Assembly: GCF_040438645.1 (NCBI RefSeq)
Contig: NZ_CP159253.1
Span: 930,001 to 994,000 of the forward strand
Direction of reading: 5' to 3'
Origin: Mesorhizobium sp. WSM2240
GTDB taxonomy: Bacteria > Pseudomonadota > Alphaproteobacteria > Rhizobiales > Rhizobiaceae
Length of the DNA stretch: 64,000 nucleotides
In this document: positions 9,291 to 16,806 of the stretch, in pieces
Layout: each line of letters starts with the position of its first letter
How positions within the stretch are numbered: the first letter of the stretch is position 1
Notes under the pieces: model-generated
Seen by the model: only the letters and a program-made list of their open reading frames with translations
Database searches by the model: none
Told to the model about the DNA's origin: nothing
Made by a program: the position numbers and the translations under genes

Positions 9291-10415
9291 TGCCACTCGA
9301 GCCGTAGCCGTCGCTTCACGCGCTGCCAATGAAGGACGCCGCTCAGCGCTCGTGTCCGTTGTGCTCGTCTAAGAGGGTTGTTGGAGCGTTGGAGCTGGAT
9401 GATCCATCGGGAGCGCCGTACAGAGGGGAGGGGCACCTATCTCGATCAAGCAGGAACATATATCGTCAGAGCGCGCGTTAGCAGATCCAATGGCTCGGCA
9501 CTGTGTCGGATAGTTGATCAGTTGCCGGGCTCTGTCATCGGGCGATGAATATACCCTGTTGTGGGCATCGAAAATTCCCTAGTTGGCGCTGCTGCCGCCA
9601 GTTCCGGGACGCGTGCCGGAAATAGCGGCTTTCGCTCCGTCCGATAGTCCGTCCCAGTCTTCGCGGGCGGCATGGTTCTGGTCTCGAAATGACCGGAATC
9701 GGGGCGTCTCACCTGGCCACCGACCCCCGGCGGCTCGAGTCGGCTGGCGCGCGAGGAGCTCGCCCTTCTGGTGGCGGTCTCGACTGGACTCGGGTGCAAA
9801 GAGATATGCCAAAAGACCGGTCACAGTGACGCGTGAAGAGACCATATTTTTACCAGAAGATTCGGGATCGCCTGGTGGGGTTGATCATGTCGCCCCGCCT
9901 GATTCGTTGCCATCGGATCCTGCCGGCTGCAGAGACTCGTTCTGCTCTTGAACCCGATGAGGCGGAGGCTGCGCGTCTCTGCCGATCTGCTTCGGCATAG
10001 GATCTTCGTTGAAGACCGCTGGAGCATGACAGATCAATACTTACAGGAGCGCTCAACTGATCACTGCATGACCGCAGCCTTTGAGGTCCCTACCGGACGC
10101 GGTCCCGATGATGCGGTGGCTAGGACTGTCGCTTGCCTTCCGGTCGCGCACTCTTACGAGATGGGCAAATCGGTTATCGCACTGGACCAGCATCCCGATG
10201 GCAGACATCGCGCTGACCAGACCGAAGCATGAAGCTTGGCGTGGCCTCAGAAGAAGCGATGGAACCAGCGCTCTCACGCTCTCATTGGTATCACGCAGTC
10301 GGAATGAACTGCCCTCAATCGGGCGATACAGTGTGTTGCCGAACGTTCGCTGCGTCTCTCCTGGACTTGACTGCACCGGACCCGTTGCCGAATTGTCTCT
10401 AAGAATAGAGCCATG
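9291..10415. other. 1.1 kb without a recognisable gene
   Basis: Only short overlapping open frames on both strands, none with a family signature I recognise. A minus frame at 9579-9845 and one at 10053-10376 are open but lack convincing protein character. It lies downstream of the lipoprotein gene, where other rhizobia carry further type III effector genes, so it may be decayed effector DNA; this is a guess. Confidence 0.4.
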
Positions 10416-10982
10416 TCAGCCACCTTTGCCCGTCGCGAATGTCCTGTATGTGCTAACGGGGATGGCCGCACGATCGCCATCGCCTGGCACGACAGCCTTA
10501 TTGTCGAGCAAATCGCGTGGGTCGTTCACCATTACTGCTAGATTGCGTTGTGTCGAACAGCCAAGCATCTGTTCGAACGATTTGTTTTCGAGTAAACGAC
10601 CGGAATACGGCGGACAGACGGGCGGGCGGGCATGATAGACTATCGCCTCTATTCGTACCGCGCCGGCTTCGTGTTGATCGAGCAAATGGATGTTGTGAGC
10701 GTCAATGGCCATTTGCCTGGCCTGATGGACTGCCTCTGCGCTGAGCCGGGACGACCCGCTGATAAGGAGGTGAAGGGCATCGCGCCGGCCGCGACTGGCT
10801 TTCTTGAGGAAAACACGCAAACGCTGCCGTTCGGAAGCGCGAAGGCTCTCTAAGATCAGGACGGTGGTCTCCTGTTGGATAAGAATTGGCGCCGATGGCT
10901 CGACATAGATCGGCGCAGTGCTTGTGCAGCCACTTACGCTGGTCGTCAGAGTGATCAGGAGAACTACGGTCCGCAAAGTCAT
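10416..10982 (-). CDS. CpaD-like lipoprotein of the type III secretin operon (y4xK-like)
   Basis: Predicted outer-membrane or periplasmic lipoprotein of 188 residues. It begins with a lipoprotein signal peptide: MTLRTVVLLITL then VSGC, with Cys19 as the likely lipidated residue. The remainder resembles the pilus-assembly lipoprotein family CpaD, with a conserved-looking stretch around LRVFLKKASRGRRDALHLLISGSS. It starts 9 bp after the secretin stop, so the two are almost certainly co-transcribed. In Rhizobium NGR234 the order is y4xI (ttsI), y4xJ (secretin), y4xK; I infer this is the y4xK equivalent from gene order and the lipobox. A pilotin-like role for the secretin is plausible but unproven. 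Confidence 0.7.
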   Translation of the reverse strand: MTLRTVVLLITLTTSVSGCTSTAPIYVEPSAPILIQQETTVLILESLRASERQRLRVFLKKASRGRRDALHLLISGSSRLSAEAVHQARQMAIDAHNIHLLDQHEAGAVRIEAIVYHARPPVCPPYSGRLLENKSFEQMLGCSTQRNLAVMVNDPRDLLDNKAVVPGDGDRAAIPVSTYRTFATGKGG

Positions 10983-10991
10983 TCGGTTACA

Positions 10992-12467
10992 CTATTTGAT
11001 GATGAAGCCGAGACCGGCCTTGGCCCCTGGCGAGCCGGTGGGGGCAGCAGCGCGACCTCGCGGCGGACTTGCCGGCGAATTGGTAGGAGTGCCGCCCCCG
11101 TCCAAAGTCGGCGCCATCCGCTCCGTGGGTGTGCTCATCTGGTTGGGGCTGGAGCCTGGTCTTACGATGTAAGGCGTAACCAGAATTATCAGTTCTGATT
11201 CTTCCTTTTGAAACGAGGAGGAACGAAACAGCGCGCCAAGGATCGGCATTTCACCGAGCCAGGGAAAGGCAGTGACATTATTGTTGACGTTGCGCCTGAT
11301 GAGACCGCCAATCGCAAAGCTCTGCCCACTGGCGAGTTCGACGACTGTGTCGGCTCGGCGCGTGGAAACTGCCGGCACGGAGATACCGTTGACTTGAACG
11401 GCGCCCTGGGACGTTAGGTCACTGACTTCCGGCTTTACGCGAATGTTGATTTGATTGTTGCTAAGAACGGTCGGTACGAATTCCAGGCTGACGCCGAAGT
11501 GGCGGAATTCAACCGACACTTGCCCGTTTTCCTGCAGGACAGGGATGGGAAATTCGCCGCCAGCCAGAAAGCTGGCAGTTTCACCGGACATCGCGGTAAG
11601 ATTCGGCTCAGCCAACACGGAAGCTATGTGTTCCTTGGCGAGCGCGTCGAGAACCGCGCCGATGTTGACGGCACCATTGTTAAATCCGATTTCTGCTGTC
11701 CCGCCGCCCTGCGCTGCACCAGAGCCAGCGCCTCCGCCGCTTAACAAGCCCACTCTGAAATTGTCGATTTGACCGAAGGCGGACAGGTTGACGCCGAGTG
11801 CCTTCATGGCGCTACGGGAGACCTCCGCTACGCGTACACTAAGATTAACTTGTAAGGACCCAGCGACCTTGATGTTATTGACGACTTGCGCACCGTCACC
11901 GAGATATTGCTCAGTGACCCTTTTTGCGGTATCGGCGACCTCCGCATCGGGCGCCGTACCGCTAAGGATCGCGCCGCGCGGCGTATAGCTGACCTCGATT
12001 GAATAGTCGCCGACCTGATCCTTCAACATGGCGCGCAATTCCTCGATCGGTTGGGTGACGACAATACGCAACTCGGCCAGAGCCTCGCCGTTGTCGTCCA
12101 AGGCGAACAGGCTGGTCTGCCCGGAGTTCTTGCCAAACACGAAGATGGTTTGGTTCGAGGGTGTCTGAAAGTCCGCGATCGTCGGGTCGGCAACGAAGAT
12201 GGTGGCGGCTGGCGCCGGCAAATGAACTGTCTTGCCAAGCGAGGAGGAGAGATTCAGCGTGTCCTTGATGCTATTGGCAGCGGCACGCGGCGCTCTGTCA
12301 TCCTGCTTGTCTTTGGCCGCCACAGAAACTGGAGATAACAAAATGAGCGCGCAGAGGAGATGGCCCACGTAAGGGGGAACCGAAGGTCTCGGGCCGCCGA
12401 TTAGAATCGGCTGCCGATTGGTGCTAGACCGGCGAGTTGGAACGATTTTCACAGGCTTTTCTTTCAA
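10992..12467 (-). CDS. rhcC2: Secretin of the symbiotic type III system (RhcC2/Y4xJ-like, CpaC family)
   Basis: Outer-membrane channel protein of 491 residues. After a hydrophobic leader (about residues 30-50, GHLLCALILLSPVSVAA) it has a BON-like/N-terminal region (NLSSSLGKTVHLPAPAATIFVADPTIADF, IEVSYTPRGAILSG) and a C-terminal secretin domain (QVNLSVRVAEVSRSAMKALGVNL, VLAEPNLTAMSGETASFLAGGEFPIP, GVSLEFVPTVL, VPAVSTRRADTVVELASGQSFAIGGLI). Rhizobial type III systems split their secretin into RhcC1 (NolW) and RhcC2; position directly behind ttsI supports RhcC2. The start is TTG at 12467 or GTG at 12452, 10-25 bp after the ttsI stop. A Tad-pilus CpaC is the alternative by family, but no tad genes are nearby. 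Confidence 0.8.
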   Translation of the reverse strand: MKEKPVKIVPTRRSSTNRQPILIGGPRPSVPPYVGHLLCALILLSPVSVAAKDKQDDRAPRAAANSIKDTLNLSSSLGKTVHLPAPAATIFVADPTIADFQTPSNQTIFVFGKNSGQTSLFALDDNGEALAELRIVVTQPIEELRAMLKDQVGDYSIEVSYTPRGAILSGTAPDAEVADTAKRVTEQYLGDGAQVVNNIKVAGSLQVNLSVRVAEVSRSAMKALGVNLSAFGQIDNFRVGLLSGGGAGSGAAQGGGTAEIGFNNGAVNIGAVLDALAKEHIASVLAEPNLTAMSGETASFLAGGEFPIPVLQENGQVSVEFRHFGVSLEFVPTVLSNNQINIRVKPEVSDLTSQGAVQVNGISVPAVSTRRADTVVELASGQSFAIGGLIRRNVNNNVTAFPWLGEMPILGALFRSSSFQKEESELIILVTPYIVRPGSSPNQMSTPTERMAPTLDGGGTPTNSPASPPRGRAAAPTGSPGAKAGLGFIIK

Positions 12468-12477
12468 ATTCGACCAA

Positions 12478-13164
12478 CTATGCGGCTGCCGTGTCGGTCA
12501 GTTCAAGAATGTAGCCTATGCCACGCACTGTCTTGATCCGCACGGTTGCACCTGACCTACTCAGGTGTCCACGTAAGCGATAGATTCCGACTTCAAGCGC
12601 GTTGCCAGATACTTCGTCGTTGAACGAATAAAGATGATCTTCCAGCTGCGCACGCGGCACGATGCGGCCTGCACGATTTAACAGATGCTCCAAAATACAT
12701 ACTTCGCGGCGTGCAATGATCAGGGGATGACCGGCAACCGAAACCTGTCGACCGATCGGATCGAAGTTGAGATTGCCAAATACGACAATGGGGTCGGTCA
12801 TCTGTGTCGCGCGGCGCCAAATGGCTCTCATTCTGGCGATCAGCTCATCGGTGGAGACGGGCTTGAGCAGAAAATCGTCCGCTCCACCGTTGAAAATCGC
12901 AATTCGCTTCTCAAGATCGTTGAGGCTACTCATAACGACGGCAGGAACTGAATGCCCGTTGTTCCTTAGCTGTCTCAGCCACCCCAAGCCATCGCCGTCT
13001 GGCAGAGCCAACTCAAGCAGGAGAATCTCGTAGCTCGCGCAACAAAATGCACTCGACGCCTGTTCCAGGGTCCCAACCACATCGACGGCGAAACCGCTAT
13101 GCCCGAGCGCAACTCGCAGCGCGTGCGCAAGATCTGCATGATGGTCAACGAGCAGAGTCCGCAC
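12478..13164 (-). CDS. ttsI: TtsI, response-regulator-type activator of type III secretion genes
   Basis: OmpR/PhoB-type regulator that in rhizobia binds tts boxes and activates type III secretion genes. I set the start at the GTG at 13164 (228 residues) because AGGAG lies 6 nt upstream; an in-frame start at 13272 would add 36 residues without homology. The receiver domain occupies about 1-115 and the winged helix about 130-225 (ARREVCILEHLLNRAGRIV, VRIKTVRGIGYIL). The phosphoacceptor Asp is replaced by Glu: residue 51 in LLLELALPDGDG. The acidic pocket near the N-terminus reads LVDHH rather than paired acids; the Lys of LLKPVS is kept. This fits known TtsI proteins, which are thought not to need phosphorylation. 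A nod box lies upstream. Confidence 0.88.
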   Translation of the reverse strand: MRTLLVDHHADLAHALRVALGHSGFAVDVVGTLEQASSAFCCASYEILLLELALPDGDGLGWLRQLRNNGHSVPAVVMSSLNDLEKRIAIFNGGADDFLLKPVSTDELIARMRAIWRRATQMTDPIVVFGNLNFDPIGRQVSVAGHPLIIARREVCILEHLLNRAGRIVPRAQLEDHLYSFNDEVSGNALEVGIYRLRGHLSRSGATVRIKTVRGIGYILELTDTAAA

Positions 13165-13326
13165 TTCATCTCCTATTAAGGTAGGACCGGTCACCGTCGG
13201 CCATGTCACACCGCGGTGACGGCAGAAGTCGCGCAACTCGTCGCAGTATCGTACCCTCTTTCCGACGGTCATCGCTGTCAGACCAGCATCGCCCTCCAGA
13301 GCCTTCTGATTCGATGGCTAGGATGG

Positions 13327-13343
13327 GTTAGCTTTCGAGAAGC
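13327..13343 (-). promoter_or_regulatory. tts-box-like motif next to the ttsI nod box
   Basis: Read on the minus strand the segment is GCTTCTCGAAAGCTAAC, close to the core of published tts boxes (GCTTnTCGAAAGCT) that TtsI binds. It directly abuts the downstream end of the nod box and lies about 165 bp before the ttsI GTG. If functional it would let TtsI act on its own promoter. I did not see the full conserved box, so this is tentative. Confidence 0.45.
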
Positions 13344-13393
13344 GAATGGGACAAATCTATTTTTCGGATGGTTAAGCATCCATATGATGGATG
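13344..13393 (-). promoter_or_regulatory. nod box upstream of ttsI
   Basis: On the minus strand the segment follows nod-box spacing: ATCCAT, 6 nt, GATG, 7 nt, ATCC, then an A/T-rich GAAAAATAGATTTG. It aligns position by position with the second nod box at 46607-46656. NodD binds such boxes and activates ttsI in response to flavonoids in other rhizobia. Distance to the ttsI GTG is about 180 bp. Confidence 0.8.
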
Positions 13394-13557
13394 GATGAAG
13401 CTTCTGCCTTTCCACTGCCCTGATTGGCGGGCGAGGGAGCGAGTCCTGCCAGAGGTGCGGGAGTATGGCTGAAACTGGGTGATGACGGTTTGAGGAGAGC
13501 GGCGTATCGAGGCGGGTGATGAAGCCTGCCAGAACCTCTCAAGGAGAGCGATACGCC

Positions 13558-14345
13558 ATGAATGAGACTATCAACATTGTTCGCCTTCGTCAGCCTGACG
13601 ATATCGATGATCCCCTGACGGATGTGCTTCGAGCTGGCGCGCGCAAATTGCTGGCGCAGGCGATCGAGATGGAAGCCGAGGCGTTTCTTGCCGAGATGAA
13701 GGATCTCAAGCTTGCCGATGGTCGTGACCGGATTGTCCGGCATGGTCACGCCCCGGAGCGGAGCATCCAGACGGGGATCGGGCCGGTGCCTGGCAGCCGG
13801 GTGAAGGTCCGGGATCGCGGCGCGAACGGCGAAGCGGACCGGGTCCGGTTTTCCTCATCGATCCTGCCGAAATGGGCGCGTCGGACGCGCAGTCTGGATG
13901 CGCTCTTCCCGTTCTCTAGCTGCGCGGCGTTTCGACAGGGGATTTCCAGGAAGCACTGAGGCGCGCTTGTGGGCAAGGACGCGCCGAACCTGTCACCCTC
14001 GGTGATCACGCGGCTGACGGCAGAGTGGACCACCGATTACGAGCGTTGGCAAAAGCGCGATCTTTCGGCACGGCGCTATGTCTATGTGTGGGCGGACGGG
14101 GTCTACCTGCAGGCGCGCATGGAAGACCATGCCGAATGCATGCTGGTCCTGATCGGCGCCACGCCCGAGGGCAGGAAAGAACTCGTCGGTTTCCAGACCG
14201 GCGTTCGCGAGAGCGCGCAGAGCTGGCGCGAGTTGCTGGTCGACGTGAAGCGGCGTGGCCTGAAGATCGCGCCCGCGATTGCCGTCGGCGACGGCGCGCT
14301 TGGCTTCTGGAGGGCGCTCGAGGAGCTCCTTCCCGGCACCAAGCA
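13558..14345 (+). pseudogene. IS256-family transposase, N-terminal part, frameshifted and truncated
   Basis: A first frame from the ATG at 13558 encodes an IS256-type N-terminus (DPLTDVLRAGARKLLAQAIEMEAEAFL, RIVRHGHAPERSIQTGIGPV). A stop (TAG where LPVLYLRG would need Tyr) and frame changes near 13900-13970 separate it from the catalytic part (SPSVITRLTAEWTTDYERW, YVYVWADGVYLQARME, GFQTGVRESAQSWRELL, AVGDGALGFWRALEELLPGTK). Similarity ends near 14345, where the element is cut and runs into the 3' end of hemN. The C-terminal third is missing. Inactive. Confidence 0.85.
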
Positions 14346-14374
14346 GCCGATCCGGATCCGCTGCTTGGCTGTGC

Positions 14375-15709
14375 TTACGTGGCAACCCGGTCGAGAAAAG
14401 CATCGAATGCGGCAGCAACAGCACGAATCACAAAGCGATGCTCCTGCCGCACGCGGATGAAACCATCTTCGATTTCCACAATCCCGTCCTCGGCCAGCAA
14501 CGCCAAGCGTTCAGCAGAATGGTGAAAACGGATCGGGTCAAATCCGTGGTCGGCACAGATTGCCGGCACATCGGCCTCCAAATCGCACATCAGCCGCTCG
14601 ATAATTGCGCCTCGCACGCGGTCTTCTGTAGTAAGACGATGGCCCTTTGACGTCGCCAGACGGCCAGCTGCGATGTGCCGGCTGTAACAATCCTGTGTAA
14701 CCTCGTTCTGAACGTAACCGCCGCCGACTCGGCCGATAGCCGACGCGCCGAAACCGATCAGGGTTTTGCAGGTGTCGGCCGAGTAACCCAGCGAGTTACG
14801 CCGCAGGCGCCCGGCAGTCTGCGCCAGCGCGAGCTTGTCGTCCGGCAAGGCGAAATGGTCGAGTCCGATCTCTCGGTAGCCGGCGGCAACCAACGTCTCG
14901 GCCACAGCCGCAGCCTGTTCGGCGCGGGCAGCGCTGTCCGGCAGCGCTATCTCCTCGATCAGGCGCTGATTCTTTGCTACAGAGGGAAGGTGTGCGTAGC
15001 CGAACACCGCCAGCCGGTTGGGGCGCATGGCGAGCGCAGCCGTCGCGGTCTCGACGCACGACTGAACCGTCTGATGCGGGAGACCCAAGATGAGGTCGAA
15101 ATTGATGTGGCTTACGCCATGTCGCCGCAGCTCTTCGACAGCAGCCAGAGTCTGCGCCTCACTCTGGACCCGGTTAATCGCCTTTTGAACAATGGGATCA
15201 AAGCTCTGCACCCCGAGGCTCGCGCGGTTCACGTCGGCCTTCCCTAGGGCTTCGGCCATCTCGGCCGTGAACGTGCGTGGATCAATCTCGACGGCGACGG
15301 TAGCCGTTTTCCCAAAGGCGAAGCGACGGCGCAGGAGTCCCATCGTAGCCAAGAACTCCGCTGACCCGATCAGGGTCGGCGTTCCACCGCCGAAATGCAC
15401 GTCGCCCACGGGCAGCGGCTGAGGCACTTGTTCCGAGACCAAACGAATCTCGTCACGCAGCACAGCCACATAATTGAGGATCGGCGAATCCTGGCGGGTG
15501 ATGGTGGTAGGAAAACCGCAATACCAGCACGTCGATCGGCAGAACGGAATATGCAGATAGAGCGACACCGAATCGTCAGCCGGCAGCGAACTCAGCCATT
15601 CCTGATAATCCTTGGCACCGACCGCCGCGGAGAACTCCGGCACAGTCGGATAGATGGTGTACCAAGGCAGGCGGGCCTCGCGATATTTTGTCAGGATAGA
15701 GGTCTGCAA
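14375..15709 (-). CDS. hemN: HemN-like oxygen-independent coproporphyrinogen III oxidase (first copy)
   Basis: Radical-SAM enzyme family of anaerobic haem synthesis, 444 residues, full HemN length. The cluster motif CRSTCWYC gives Cys57, Cys61 and Cys64, and the SAM-binding region GGGTPT and the EIDPR segment follow. The extra Cys found two residues after the third cluster Cys in HemN is Phe66 here (CGF), while the second copy at 54040-55461 has CAC. The start is a TTG at 15709; an in-frame stop lies just upstream, so no earlier start is possible. A perfect Fnr/FixK box at 15767-15780 and an inverted repeat overlapping the start suggest oxygen control. Coproporphyrinogen dehydrogenase activity is likely but the missing Cys leaves doubt. 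Confidence 0.85.
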   Translation of the reverse strand: MQTSILTKYREARLPWYTIYPTVPEFSAAVGAKDYQEWLSSLPADDSVSLYLHIPFCRSTCWYCGFPTTITRQDSPILNYVAVLRDEIRLVSEQVPQPLPVGDVHFGGGTPTLIGSAEFLATMGLLRRRFAFGKTATVAVEIDPRTFTAEMAEALGKADVNRASLGVQSFDPIVQKAINRVQSEAQTLAAVEELRRHGVSHINFDLILGLPHQTVQSCVETATAALAMRPNRLAVFGYAHLPSVAKNQRLIEEIALPDSAARAEQAAAVAETLVAAGYREIGLDHFALPDDKLALAQTAGRLRRNSLGYSADTCKTLIGFGASAIGRVGGGYVQNEVTQDCYSRHIAAGRLATSKGHRLTTEDRVRGAIIERLMCDLEADVPAICADHGFDPIRFHHSAERLALLAEDGIVEIEDGFIRVRQEHRFVIRAVAAAFDAFLDRVAT

Positions 15710-15736
15710 CAGTTATCGTCCCATGCTGATAACTGT
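15709..15736 (-). repeat. 9-bp perfect inverted repeat overlapping the hemN start
   Basis: ACAGTTATC and GATAACTGT are separated by 10 nt. The repeat starts at the first base of the TTG start codon, so it covers the ribosome-binding region. It could be an operator or an RNA hairpin that hides the start; no family match is claimed. Confidence 0.7.
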
Positions 15737-15766
15737 CATCCTTACCGCTGCGCGCCCCTGGGTCTC

Positions 15767-15780
15767 TTGAGCTATGTCAA
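15767..15780 (-). promoter_or_regulatory. Fnr/FixK box upstream of hemN
   Basis: TTGAGCTATGTCAA matches TTGA-N6-TCAA exactly. It lies 58 bp before the hemN TTG start, a typical position for activation by FnrN or FixK. An FnrN gene is present at 55546-56274. Confidence 0.75.
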
Positions 15781-16139
15781 CTCCGTTCCGCTTTCGCCGC
15801 GAACGTCGTTTGATCAACGTGCCGTTCACGCGAGCCGGTTACCAGCCTGACGATAACCAGTGAGAGACTCGCTGACGTTCTCGCAGCAGATCGAAGAATG
15901 CAAGATGCATGCGGATGGTCAGTCCCATCGAACTTCTGATCGATGGCCGTCCCGCGGATCTGGCTGCTGCTCGGTCATGAATTACCACATGCCAACGATG
16001 AACAGGTTAGAGTAGCCAAGCATTTCAAGAAATTGCGCCACACGGGTTGCCGACCCGCACGCCGGCTCCTCTCGAGGAGCGATCCTACGATTCACATTTC
16101 GGAAATCGCTGGCTGGGTTACCTGGTCTCGGAGACCCCA
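15781..16139. other. Intergenic stretch between hemN promoter and an IS remnant
   Basis: No gene recognised. Weak nod-box-like words occur near 15900-15950 but the spacing is wrong. The right part (about 15982-16140) may be a rearranged tail of the adjoining IS256-type fragment. Confidence 0.4.
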
Positions 16140-16606
16140 AGGGATCGTCGAGGATGGCCCGCCAGGCCTCGGTCGTCTCGCCGCCCATATTCTTGACCGC
16201 GAGCAGGATCTTCTGGCCGTCCTCGCGCACGCCGATGACCACGAGCAGCGAGATCGCGGTCGCCTTGCGGTCGAGCCTGGCACGAACCACCGTCCCGTCT
16301 AGGATCAGGCGCACGATCGGCTCGTCGGCCAGCGAGCGCGTTCCAGGCGTCCCAGTCAGTCTTCACCTTGCGCAAGATGCGACTGACGACGTCCTTTGCC
16401 GATCGCGCCGCCGAGCGCACGCCGCACCCGCCTGGTGTTGGTGCCGGCCAGATAAACGGAGGCGATCAGCGCGTCGGCGGCCATCGTGCGCCGCTGATAG
16501 GCGCGCAGGACCTTGCTCTTCCACTTCGCCGTCTTGCCATCGCCGGCGTCGAGCCGTACCCGCGGCGCCGCGATCTCGGTAGTGCGGCAGAGTCGCCTGT
16601 CCCGGG
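16140..16606 (-). pseudogene. IS256-family transposase remnant (N-terminal half)
   Basis: Minus-strand frames give, in order, KVLRAYQRRTMAADALIASV, YLAGTNTRRVRRALGG, VKTDWDAWN, then in another frame VRLILDGTVVRARLDRKAT and LLVVIGVREDGQKILLAVKN and AWRAILDD. This is the N-terminal half of an IS256/mutator transposase with at least two frame changes; the rest is gone. It abuts the 3' side of the broken subtilase gene, so insertion may have been part of the decay of that locus. Confidence 0.75.
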
Positions 16607-16806
16607 TGTCAGAATTTAGGGTAGTAACCCAATCAGGGTATTGAAGGCGTGTAGCACATCAGATTCCTTCCGTTGTCGACGGCGACGGAGGCAATGATGA
16701 ACGCACTCTTGGTACGACAAGCTAGCCCGCAACTTCCTGTCCGCTGTGGCCCTCGCAAGCCTCATCGCGTTCTGGGTCTGAATGAGTCGCGACCTAGCAC
16801 GCCATC

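Noticed and set aside
10416..12467. Tad-pilus locus
   Set aside because: Only CpaC- and CpaD-like genes are present, directly behind ttsI; the rhizobial type III operon explains them better.
15895..15950. Possible third nod box (GATG and ATCGAAC words)
   Set aside because: The distance between GATG and the following ATC is 9 nt instead of 7, and the left half does not match.
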